The position numbers and the translations under genes were made by a program. This document shows, one piece after another, positions 6,284-13,772 of a stretch of 14,701 nucleotides of DNA. The stretch lies in assembly GCA_011043375.1 (NCBI GenBank), contig DQYP01000255.1, forward strand, positions 1-14,701, written 5' to 3'. Numbering within the stretch: position 1 is the stretch's first letter; every line of letters begins with the position of its first letter. The notes beneath the pieces were generated by a model that worked only from the letters and a program-made list of their open reading frames with translations, ran no database searches and had not been told where the DNA came from. The DNA comes from Thermotogaceae bacterium. Lineage in GTDB: Bacteria; Thermotogota; Thermotogae; B21-G9; HyVt-16.

Positions 6284-7522
6284 ATGAGAAAGTTGTTCTT
6301 GTTAACAGTATTTCTGGGATTGGTGGTATTTTCATTTGCAGTAGTTGAGTTAAATACCATACTTGGCCCCAGTGATTTAGATTACTATATCAAAAAGAAT
6401 CAAGAATTTTATGACAAATATGGTATCAGGGTGAATATAACAGTGGTGCCATACGGAAGAGATCAAAATGCCAAATTGATCGCTTCGATGCTTGCTGGTG
6501 GCTCACAATATGATGTTTTCGTAATTGACTGTGTTGAAGTTCCGAAATACGTTGAGGCCGGCTGGGTACTTCCCATTGATGAATGGTTGACAGAAGATCT
6601 GAAAAAGGATGCCATTCCATTTGCACTGGATGGTATGGCTTACAAAGGCAAATGGTATGGTTTACCATTCATTTCAGAATGGAAATCATTTGTCTACAAC
6701 AGAGAAATAATCAAAAAAGTCGGCTATGATGAATTCCCGAAAACTTGGGATGGTGTGGTCGAACTTGCTAAAAAACTTCAAGATGCTGGATTGGTAAAAT
6801 ATGCAAGTGCCTGGTCTTGGGCTCAAAAGGAAAGCTTAATTTGTGATTTTGTCGCCATTTTGTCCAGCTTCGGAGGTAAATTCTTCGACGAAAATCTGGA
6901 TCCAGTTTTCAATAACGAAAAAGGAGTTCAAGCGGTTCAATTCATGATCGATATGATTCACAAATACAAGATAGTTAATCCAGCATCTCTGGGATGGACG
7001 GAAACCGAAGTGGACAAGGCGATGTACAACAACGATATAGCATTCGGTATGAAATGGGGGCTCCCACTCGTGGATTTGGATAATCCCGAACTTTCAAAAG
7101 GTGTGGGACAATGGGAGATAGGCCTAATGCCATCTGTGGATGGAGAACACCCTTACACCGTTTCAGGTCCAATGGGATGGGCAATATCCTATGGCACCAA
7201 ACATCCAAAAGAAGCATTCGAATACATCAAATTCTTAGCGGGGCCTGAAGGGGCACTCGATGCGGCGTTACAAGCCGGATTAGTACCCGGTTGGAAATCG
7301 GTATGGGAAAATCCAGAATATCTAAAAACCGTTAGAGGTTTAGATATGATGTATAAACAAGCCATGTATGTTGTTCACAGACCAAGAGTGCCGTGGTATC
7401 TGGAATTTTCAAGTGTTCTTCAAGAAGAACTCCATAAGGCTTTAACACTCAAAAAGTCACCGAAAGAAGCCTTGGATGATGCCGCAAAGGCTGCTATAAA
7501 GTTAAGAGAAGAATATAAGTAA
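6284..7522 (+). CDS. CUT1 ABC transporter 1, extracellular sugar-binding protein
   Basis: This is a MalE-like family 1 solute-binding protein of 412 residues that captures a carbohydrate outside the membrane and hands it to the two permeases encoded just downstream. Residues 1-19 form a Sec signal peptide (two positive residues, hydrophobic core LFLLTVFLGLVVF, cleavage after SFA). There is no lipobox cysteine, so it should be a free periplasmic protein. Family features include the MLAGGSQYDVFVID segment, the WYGLPF region, and the late GP-GWAISYGTKHPKEAF stretch typical of sugar-binding members. ATG 6284 is chosen because a GGGGGG run at 6271-6276 is at good spacing and the signal peptide then begins at residue 1; an in-frame TTG at 6236 would add 16 residues before it. 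The ligand cannot be named. The neighbouring GH4 enzyme and N-deacetylase suggest a uronic-acid and/or N-acetylated oligosaccharide. Confidence 0.92.
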   Translation: MRKLFLLTVFLGLVVFSFAVVELNTILGPSDLDYYIKKNQEFYDKYGIRVNITVVPYGRDQNAKLIASMLAGGSQYDVFVIDCVEVPKYVEAGWVLPIDEWLTEDLKKDAIPFALDGMAYKGKWYGLPFISEWKSFVYNREIIKKVGYDEFPKTWDGVVELAKKLQDAGLVKYASAWSWAQKESLICDFVAILSSFGGKFFDENLDPVFNNEKGVQAVQFMIDMIHKYKIVNPASLGWTETEVDKAMYNNDIAFGMKWGLPLVDLDNPELSKGVGQWEIGLMPSVDGEHPYTVSGPMGWAISYGTKHPKEAFEYIKFLAGPEGALDAALQAGLVPGWKSVWENPEYLKTVRGLDMMYKQAMYVVHRPRVPWYLEFSSVLQEELHKALTLKKSPKEALDDAAKAAIKLREEYK

Positions 7523-7534
7523 TTGAAATCTTGG

Positions 7535-7570
7535 TAGGAGGCCTTGTTCATTCAAGGCCTCCTATGTTTT
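7535..7570 (+). terminator. 12-bp hairpin after the binding-protein gene (attenuator or mRNA stabiliser)
   Basis: TAGGAGGCCTTG (7535-7546) pairs perfectly with CAAGGCCTCCTA (7553-7564) around a 6-nt loop and is followed by TGTTTT. It begins 12 bases after the stop codon of the first binding-protein gene. The U-run is short, so partial termination or protection of the upstream message is more likely than complete stop. Directly after it, ATGTTT (7564-7569) can pair with AAACAT (7579-7584), placing the permease SD (GGGGG) in a loop. Confidence 0.65.
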
Positions 7571-7586
7571 AAAGGGGGAAACATTT

Positions 7587-8468
7587 GTGGAACGAAGGAA
7601 ACGGACCCTGGGGTATTTGATCATTTTACCTGCGATTTTGATCATCGTTTTTGTCCTTTTATTTCCACTTTTATACGCATTGTATCTCAGCTTTTTCAAA
7701 GTTACGCTCGGTAGGCAAATTAAACTCGATTTCGTTGGTATCAAAAACTTCATAGATATTTTTAGTGACTCGGATTGGTGGAAATCCTTCTTAAATACCA
7801 TCTACTTTGTTTTATCTGACATATTAGTTGGAATTCCTCTCGGGTTCATCAGTGCGTTACTGCTCAATAAAAAGATAAGATTGAAAGCTCTTGTGTTGTC
7901 CATAGTGTTGTTGCCATATATCTTACCTCCGATAGTTCATGCGTTAATCTGGAAATGGGCATTCAATTCGGACTATGGATTTATAAATATGACCTTGATG
8001 AGTCTTGGAATAATAAAGAATAACGTGTACTGGTTGACAAATCCCAATCTCGCTCTTCCAGCACTCATAGTGGCGAATTTGTGGCAAGGAACAGCTTTTG
8101 CAACGATAGTATATCTTGGTGGGATGAAATCTATACCCTCAGAACTTTATGAAGCATCTCAAATAGATGGCGCATCAAATTGGCAACAGATAAGGTTCAT
8201 AACCATTCCCATGTTACGTCCCTTCACCAATCTCTTACTTGTCATGAAAACCATAATGACTTTCAAAATATTTGAACTCGTTTATGCAGTTACAGGTGGT
8301 GGACCAGCGGGAACCACAAAAGTCGTTTCCTATTCAATCTATAAAAGTGCTTTTGAGGCTTTCAAATTTGGTAAAGCATCGGCCATGTCATATACTCTTT
8401 TGGGAATCGTCGCTGTTATAGTGCTATTTTATCAAAAGCTTTTTAAAACTGAAAACGAAATATTGTGA
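7587..8468 (+). CDS. CUT1 ABC transporter 1, permease (MalF-type)
   Basis: This 293-residue inner-membrane permease has an N-terminal membrane segment (LGYLIILPAILIIVFVLLFPLLYALYLS region) and several further hydrophobic segments. The ATPase-contact EAA loop, EASQIDGASNWQQ with the trailing ITIPMLRP, starts near residue 189. The AVTGGGPAGTT segment near residue 232 is typical of MalF/UgpA-like subunits. The start is GTG at 7587 with AAAGGGGG at 7571-7578. It follows the binding-protein gene after a 64-base gap holding a strong hairpin, and precedes the second permease by 19 bases. It would pair with that permease to form the channel. No ATPase gene is in the window, so an ATPase from elsewhere must be used. 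Confidence 0.93.
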   Translation: MERRKRTLGYLIILPAILIIVFVLLFPLLYALYLSFFKVTLGRQIKLDFVGIKNFIDIFSDSDWWKSFLNTIYFVLSDILVGIPLGFISALLLNKKIRLKALVLSIVLLPYILPPIVHALIWKWAFNSDYGFINMTLMSLGIIKNNVYWLTNPNLALPALIVANLWQGTAFATIVYLGGMKSIPSELYEASQIDGASNWQQIRFITIPMLRPFTNLLLVMKTIMTFKIFELVYAVTGGGPAGTTKVVSYSIYKSAFEAFKFGKASAMSYTLLGIVAVIVLFYQKLFKTENEIL

Positions 8469-8487
8469 AACATAGGGGGTATTGAAT

Positions 8488-9327
8488 TTGAGAAGAACTA
8501 TTTGGATCGTGTTTTTAATAATTTTGGTTTTGATTTCAGGGATACCGATATATTGGACGTTTGTTACGAGCATTTCAGAGGATAAAGATTTGGTGGAAAC
8601 ATCCTCCAGATGGTTTCCTCCAAGTCCCACGTTTTCCAACTACAAAGAAATATTCTCTGCATCGAAGCAATTCTACAGTGTTGGATATGAGTTCAAAATC
8701 ACGCTTTTGAACAGCAGTTTGGTTTCTCTGACTGTAACCGTGTTGTGTTTAACAATAGCGAGTTTAGCAGCATACTCGATCGAAAGATTAAAAGTTCCTT
8801 TGAGGAAGGCTATCAGTTTTTCTGTTGTTTTGACTCAGATGTTACCCCCTGTGATACTCGTTATACCGATATATCTTCTATTTGGAAGACTTGGATTGCT
8901 GAACAGAAAATTATCGTTGATAATAATATATACAGCTTTGAATCTACCTTTTTCCATATGGATATTGAGTTCTTATTTCAGGCGATTGCCAGTATCTGTA
9001 GAAGAAGCGGCAATAATTGATGGCTGCGGATATTTAGAAACACTCTGGAGAATTGTCGTTCCACTTTCAAAACCTGCTTTTTTTACAGCGGGGATATTCG
9101 TCTTCTTAGCCGCATGGAATGAGTTTCTGATATCTCTCGTTCTAACCACAGATCTAACTGCCAAAACTCTTCCAGTAGCTATCGCTGAATTTATGGGAAG
9201 GTACTATACAGATTATCCATTGATGTGCACGGCGGGTATTATTTCAATGACACCCCCGATAATCTTTGCGAGTATTTTCCAAAGATATCTCGTTGAAGGT
9301 TTGGCACAAGGAGCAGTGAAAGAGTAA
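8488..9327 (+). CDS. CUT1 ABC transporter 1, permease (MalG-type)
   Basis: This 279-residue permease begins MRRTIWIVFLIILVLISGIP, a membrane segment followed by the periplasmic loop, as in MalG/UgpE subunits. The EAA loop EEAAIIDGCG with WRIVVPLSKP lies at about residues 172-190, and FVFLAAWNEFLISLVLT is the usual following stretch. Two TTG starts exist. The GGGGG at 8475-8479 is 8 bases from TTG 8488 but only 2 bases from TTG 8482, so 8488 is chosen. A TTG start suggests weak initiation. It is the second half of the transporter 1 channel and is followed after 36 bases by the GH4 gene. Confidence 0.93.
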   Translation: MRRTIWIVFLIILVLISGIPIYWTFVTSISEDKDLVETSSRWFPPSPTFSNYKEIFSASKQFYSVGYEFKITLLNSSLVSLTVTVLCLTIASLAAYSIERLKVPLRKAISFSVVLTQMLPPVILVIPIYLLFGRLGLLNRKLSLIIIYTALNLPFSIWILSSYFRRLPVSVEEAAIIDGCGYLETLWRIVVPLSKPAFFTAGIFVFLAAWNEFLISLVLTTDLTAKTLPVAIAEFMGRYYTDYPLMCTAGIISMTPPIIFASIFQRYLVEGLAQGAVKE

Positions 9328-9363
9328 AATAGATTCTGTAAATTATTAAAAGGAGGGTCAAAC

Positions 9364-10803
9364 ATGCCTGCAGTGAAGATCAGTATAATAGGTGCTGGAA
9401 GTGCGGCGTTTTCTTTAAGACTTGTTGGTGATTTATGCAGAACCAAAAATCTTGAAGGAAGCTTAATATCATTAATGGATATCGATGGGAACAGATTGAA
9501 TGCTATTTATAACCTTGCTACAAAGTATGTAAATGAACTTGGAGGAAATGTCAAATTTGAAAAAACAACTAATTTGGAGGAATCAATAAAAGATTCAGAT
9601 TTTGTTATAAACACCGCCTTGGTTGGCGGTCACAAATGGATGGAAGAAAATAGAAAAGCCGGTGAAAAGCATGGATATTACAGGGGGATTGATACACAAG
9701 AATTCAATATGGTCTCCGATTACAACACTTTCACCAACTACTATCAATTGAAGTTTTTTCTCGATGTTGCCAAATTGATAGAAAAAATCGCACCCAATGC
9801 ATGGCTTCTTCAAACTGCTAATCCTGTATTTGAGGGTACCACACTCATTGCTAGAGAAACAGGAATAAAAGTAGCAGGATTTTGCCATGGGCACCATGGT
9901 GTTTTTCAAGTTATTGAAGCACTTGGAATTGATCCCAAAGATGTGGATTGGCAAGTGGCTGGTTTCAACCATGCGATATGGTTGAACAGGTTCATGTACA
10001 AAGATGAAAATGCATATCCGTTGCTTGAAAAATGGATAGAAGAAAATTCTTCAAGTTGGAAGCCAACTGATCCATTTGATGATCAATTGAGCCCTGCTGC
10101 AATAGATATGTACAGATTTTACGGTATGCTTCCAGTCGGAGATACAGTGAGAAATGGAAGCTGGAAGTATCATTACAACCTGGAAACCAAGAAAAAATGG
10201 TTTGGAGAACCTTGGGGAGGTGCTGACTCAGAACTTGGATGGGCATGGTACAACGAGAGATTGAAAATAATAACGAGTATCATAGCGGATATAGCATCGG
10301 ATCCGAATTTAAAGATACTGTCTCGGGAAACTTACGAGAAACTTTTCGAGAAATATAATCTACCAAAGGAAATGTTATCAGAAGCTTCCAACATAATTGA
10401 TCCTGAAAAAATGAGTGGTGAACAACACATTCCATTTATAAACGCTATTGTTAATGATGAAAAACAAAGGCTGGTACTGAATATAATGAACAGAGGTGAA
10501 ATAATCAAGGAGATACCAGAGAATGTTGTTGTTGAAGTACCAGTAACAGTTGATAAAAGTGGGATACATCCAGAAAAAATCGATCCACCGCTATCAAAAA
10601 GAGTAGTTAAATTCTATTTGTATCCAAGAATGGTGAGAATGGAAATGGCACTCGAGGCATTTTTAACAGGCGATAGAAAGATCTTAGAAGAGGTTCTTGT
10701 TAGAGATCCAAGAACAAAATCTTTCGAACAGGTGGAAGCTGTGATAGATGAAATTTTTAGTTTGTCTTTCAACGAAGAAATGAAAAAACATTACAATCAG
10801 TAA
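9364..10803 (+). CDS. Glycoside hydrolase family 4 enzyme, probable alpha-uronidase
   Basis: GH4 enzymes use bound NAD+ and a divalent metal to oxidise C3 of the glycone, eliminate the aglycone and re-reduce. The protein is 479 residues and cytoplasmic (no signal peptide). The Rossmann start SIIGAGSAAFS (7-17), the LMDID motif that binds the NAD ribose (38-42), the conserved TANP (Asn153), the metal-ligand Cys174 in GFCHGHHG, and His203 in AGFNHAIWL are all visible. The CHG(N/H) form of the cysteine motif marks the GH4 group with Thermotoga alpha-glucuronidases (TM0752 type), as opposed to CHSV (alpha-glucosidase/galactosidase) or the CN/CD motifs of 6-phospho enzymes. Long segments (such as DQLSPAAIDMYRFYG and KKWFGEPWGGADSE) match what I recall of those Thermotoga proteins. 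Alpha-galacturonidase activity (LplD type) is the main alternative. AGGAGGG at 9351-9357 supports ATG 9364. Confidence 0.93.
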   Translation: MPAVKISIIGAGSAAFSLRLVGDLCRTKNLEGSLISLMDIDGNRLNAIYNLATKYVNELGGNVKFEKTTNLEESIKDSDFVINTALVGGHKWMEENRKAGEKHGYYRGIDTQEFNMVSDYNTFTNYYQLKFFLDVAKLIEKIAPNAWLLQTANPVFEGTTLIARETGIKVAGFCHGHHGVFQVIEALGIDPKDVDWQVAGFNHAIWLNRFMYKDENAYPLLEKWIEENSSSWKPTDPFDDQLSPAAIDMYRFYGMLPVGDTVRNGSWKYHYNLETKKKWFGEPWGGADSELGWAWYNERLKIITSIIADIASDPNLKILSRETYEKLFEKYNLPKEMLSEASNIIDPEKMSGEQHIPFINAIVNDEKQRLVLNIMNRGEIIKEIPENVVVEVPVTVDKSGIHPEKIDPPLSKRVVKFYLYPRMVRMEMALEAFLTGDRKILEEVLVRDPRTKSFEQVEAVIDEIFSLSFNEEMKKHYNQ

Positions 10804-10825
10804 TTGATTTAAGTTGGTGATAAAT

Positions 10826-11545
10826 ATGGATGAGAGAATAATAAACCACATAAAAAATATACTTCCCATCCCAAAAATTGAAGATCACAGGAATGTACTC
10901 TGTGTTCTTCCACATCCAGATGATGGCGAAATAGGTGCTGGGGGAACCATCGCAAAATTGAAATCTTTGGGAGCTACCGTTACATACATAATGGTCACCG
11001 ACGGAAGTGCTGGCATACGTGATAAAAGTAGGGAAGAAACCGCAGAAATAAGAAAAAAAGAGCAAGAGAAAGCTGCGGAAATACTTGGAGTGGACAAAAT
11101 CATTTGGCTGAACTACCCCGATGGCGGTGATTACAGAATCGAAGATTTAAAGGCTGATTTGAAGAAACATGTGGATACCATAGATCCGGATATAGTGATA
11201 ACAGTCGATCCATTTTTGCCATATGAAGCCCATCCGGATCATAAAAACTGTGGCTTAGCGGTTGCTCATGTTATGATGTTCCATTCCATGCTCGTCCCAA
11301 TAGCCCTCTTTTTCACTGCTTATCCGAATCAATACGTATGTGTTGATAAATATTGGCAAAAAAAGTTCGAAGCAATAATGGCTCATAAAAGCCAGATCAG
11401 TGAAGAAATACTCGATCTTTACAGAGGATATTTTGAATTGAAGGCAAGCGTAAATGGTGAAAAAATTGGTTGTAAATATGCCGAAGCTTTCAAAGTCATG
11501 TCTCCCATTATGTTTCATGCTTTTGAAGAGGCGTTGTGGGTATAA
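10826..11545 (+). CDS. PIG-L/LmbE-family zinc N-deacetylase
   Basis: PIG-L enzymes remove the acetyl group from N-acetylglucosamine-type sugars (GlcNAc-PI, mycothiol and bacillithiol precursors, diacetylchitobiose). The 239-residue protein shows the family signature PHPDDGEIGAGG: by comparison with MshB, His30 and Asp33 bind zinc and Asp32 is the catalytic base. The second motif, HPDH, gives His136 and the third zinc ligand His139. The VTDGSAG segment (58-64) is also usual. No signal peptide is present, so it acts on imported or internal substrate. ATG 10826 is chosen because GGTGAT (10816-10821) is placed just before it; TTG 10814 and GTG 10817 are in frame but lack an SD. It starts 22 bases after GH4, between the two transporters, which argues for a catabolic glycan substrate over thiol cofactor synthesis. 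The exact substrate is not known. Confidence 0.92.
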   Translation: MDERIINHIKNILPIPKIEDHRNVLCVLPHPDDGEIGAGGTIAKLKSLGATVTYIMVTDGSAGIRDKSREETAEIRKKEQEKAAEILGVDKIIWLNYPDGGDYRIEDLKADLKKHVDTIDPDIVITVDPFLPYEAHPDHKNCGLAVAHVMMFHSMLVPIALFFTAYPNQYVCVDKYWQKKFEAIMAHKSQISEEILDLYRGYFELKASVNGEKIGCKYAEAFKVMSPIMFHAFEEALWV

Positions 11546-11574
11546 TTTTGGAATGTAACAAGGGGGTATGAGGA

Positions 11575-12831
11575 ATGTCGCGCAAACTTTTTCCAGTATT
11601 ATTGATTTTATTCTTATTTTCAATGGCGTTCTCGCGTACCGTTGTAACCTTCATGACTCAATGGACAGGGCCCGAATATCAAGTAATAGCTTCAATGGCT
11701 GAAAAATTCAATTCCATTCAAGATGAATATGAAGTCAAAATCTTGAGTGTGAGTAATATAGCTGAAAAATTTTTGACTTCTCTTGCAGCTGGAAATCCCC
11801 CGGATATACTTCATGCAAATGATCAATATGTTGCGCCATTGGTAGCGATGGGAGCAATTGAACCCATAAATGATATAGAAAAATACGGCGTGAACTTGGA
11901 TGAATATCGAAAAGAAGCTTTAGAGGCTATTAAGTACAAAGGAGACTTGTATGGTGTTCCTATCAAACTGGATATATTCGGAATTTTCTGGAACAAAGAT
12001 CTTTTTAAAAAAGCTGGATTGGATCCTGATAATCCCCCTACTTCCTTGAATGAGCTAATGGAGTACGCAAAAAAGTTAACGGAATATGATCAGAACGGTG
12101 ATATAAAAACCTTAGGTTTTGATCCGGGTTACAATGATAAATGGACCTGGCCTCATGTATGGCCTTATTATTTTGGAGGAAGTTTGATAGATAAAGATGG
12201 CAAAATAACCGCAAATGCACCCGAATGTGTGGAAGCATACAAATGGTTCCAGAAATTATCTGAGCTCTATGGCACAAAGGACATGTTGGAAAAATTTGTG
12301 GGAGGATATGGTCCTTATTGGTCAGCGAGTAATCAGTTCGTTAGTGAACGTGTTGTAATCACCTTCAGTGGTGATTGGCTGGCAAAGATAATAGATCTTT
12401 ATAATCCAGAAATGAACTGGGGCTTTGCACCTTTTCCAAGTAAAGATGAAAAGCCAAGAGCATACACAGAGATAGATATAGCGGTAATTCCTAAGGGAGC
12501 TAAACATGTTGATGGTGCTAAGAAATTCTTGGCTTTTGTCTCAAAACCAGAGAATACTTTGAAATTCCTAGTACCAGTGTCAGTTTTAAAGGAAGATTAT
12601 GTGAACAAATACCGAGATGCCATGATATCATTCCCACATAGAGATCTATTCCAAAAAATCGCCGGAGGGGTTAGATTATTTTTCGCGCCAGCCACCCCTG
12701 TTTGGCAAGAGTACTTGACACATTTAACTACAGCATTTTTGGATGTTCTATTTCTCAGAACAACTCCGATAGATGCCTTAAACGATGTTCAAAAGAAAGT
12801 ATCCAAGGCTCTAAAAATGATGAGTATGTGA
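11575..12831 (+). CDS. CUT1 ABC transporter 2, extracellular sugar-binding protein
   Basis: This is a second family 1 solute-binding protein, 418 residues, only distantly similar to the first. A Sec signal peptide is clear (MSRK, then a hydrophobic core, cleavage near AFS after residue 20), with no lipobox cysteine. Family features are FNSIQDEYEVKI, LAAGNPPDILHAND, the YGVPIKLDIFGIFWNKDLFKKAGL stretch typical of UgpB/MalE-like proteins, and the late IDIAVIPKGAKH segment. GGGGG at 11562-11566 is 8 bases from ATG 11575; an ATG at 11568 is in another frame. It is 29 bases downstream of the deacetylase gene and heads the second transporter. Having two different binding proteins in one cluster suggests two forms or sizes of one glycan, or one sugar and its derivative. 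The ligand is not identifiable from sequence. Confidence 0.92.
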   Translation: MSRKLFPVLLILFLFSMAFSRTVVTFMTQWTGPEYQVIASMAEKFNSIQDEYEVKILSVSNIAEKFLTSLAAGNPPDILHANDQYVAPLVAMGAIEPINDIEKYGVNLDEYRKEALEAIKYKGDLYGVPIKLDIFGIFWNKDLFKKAGLDPDNPPTSLNELMEYAKKLTEYDQNGDIKTLGFDPGYNDKWTWPHVWPYYFGGSLIDKDGKITANAPECVEAYKWFQKLSELYGTKDMLEKFVGGYGPYWSASNQFVSERVVITFSGDWLAKIIDLYNPEMNWGFAPFPSKDEKPRAYTEIDIAVIPKGAKHVDGAKKFLAFVSKPENTLKFLVPVSVLKEDYVNKYRDAMISFPHRDLFQKIAGGVRLFFAPATPVWQEYLTHLTTAFLDVLFLRTTPIDALNDVQKKVSKALKMMSM

Positions 12832-12853
12832 ATTCTCAACTTATAGTGAGAAA

Positions 12854-12870
12854 ACCTCCAAAGAGGAGGT
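12854..12870 (+). promoter_or_regulatory. SD-sequestering hairpin before the third permease
   Basis: ACCTCC (12854-12859) pairs perfectly with GGAGGT (12865-12870), the ribosome binding site of the next gene, around a 5-nt loop AAAGA. A second small stem just upstream, TTCTCA (12833-12838) with TGAGAA (12847-12852), follows the binding-protein stop. Sealing the SD should reduce permease translation relative to the binding protein. Confidence 0.55.
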
Positions 12871-12877
12871 AATTTTT

Positions 12878-13771
12878 GTGTTGAAAAAAAGTAGAAAAAG
12901 AGAGATAATCTGGGGAATAATTTTTGTCTCACCATGGTTGTTGGGACTCATGATATTCTATGTTTATCCTATGATCTCATCTTTTTACTACAGTTTCACT
13001 AAATATACGGTTATCAGTGGTCCAAAATGGATAGGAACCTTCAATTATGAGTGGTTGATCTCAGACGATATTTTCTGGAAAGCAGTCGCTAATACTTTCT
13101 ATTTTATGATGATTGGTGTGCCAATTACACAATTGATAGCACTCGTTATAGCATATATGTTCAACTATCTCAAGGAGATGAAATCAATAAGTTTTTTAAA
13201 AGTCTTTTATTTGTTTCCAATCTTAATCCCAGGTGCTATCTTAGCGATTGTATGGAACCTCATTTTAAATAGTCAATATGGCATACTGAACTCTTTCTTG
13301 AGAGTATTGAAAATAAATGCACCTAATTGGTTAGAAAGTGTGCAGTGGTCAAAACCAGCCATAGTTCTTGTCGGGGTATGGTATATTGGAACAAGCATGA
13401 TAATATACACAGCCGCATTGAACGATATACCAGTTGAATTGTATGAAGCAGCCAATCTCGACGGTGCAAAATGGTGGACAAAACTTTGGAAAATAACTGT
13501 TCCAATGATTTCACCTGCGGTGTTGTTCAATGTAATTACAGGTATGATTTCAATCATTCAGCTTTTCGACCTTCCATATATATTGACAAGCGGTGGGCCA
13601 TCTTATTCGAGTTATACTTGGGCAATGTTCATATACGACAACGCCTTCAAATATATGAAAATGGGTTACGCATCTGCCGCCGCTTGGTTGCTATTCTTAG
13701 TAACATTGGGATTGACACTAATGATATTCACTTTAAGCAGAAATAAAATCTACTATGGTGGTGAAGGTTAA
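12878..13771 (+). CDS. CUT1 ABC transporter 2, permease (MalF-type)
   Basis: This 297-residue membrane subunit starts with a basic stretch (KKSRKRE) and a first membrane segment containing IIFVSPWLLGLMIFYVYPMI. The EAA loop EAANLDGAKWWTKLW with ITVPMISP starts near residue 190, and LTSGGPSYSSYTW follows, as in UgpA/MalF-like subunits. The start is GTG at 12878 with AGAGGAGGT at 12862-12870; a TTG three bases later is possible. The SD is held in a 6-bp hairpin. The gene ends inside the SD/start region of the next permease, consistent with coupled translation of the two channel halves. As with transporter 1, no ATPase is encoded nearby. Confidence 0.93.
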   Translation: MLKKSRKREIIWGIIFVSPWLLGLMIFYVYPMISSFYYSFTKYTVISGPKWIGTFNYEWLISDDIFWKAVANTFYFMMIGVPITQLIALVIAYMFNYLKEMKSISFLKVFYLFPILIPGAILAIVWNLILNSQYGILNSFLRVLKINAPNWLESVQWSKPAIVLVGVWYIGTSMIIYTAALNDIPVELYEAANLDGAKWWTKLWKITVPMISPAVLFNVITGMISIIQLFDLPYILTSGGPSYSSYTWAMFIYDNAFKYMKMGYASAAAWLLFLVTLGLTLMIFTLSRNKIYYGGEG

Positions 13772-13772
13772 A

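Noticed and set aside
13755..13772. ATG 13755 as the start of the last permease
   Set aside because: It has no SD upstream and overlaps the previous gene by 17 bases; GTG 13773 has a well-placed GGTGAAGG.
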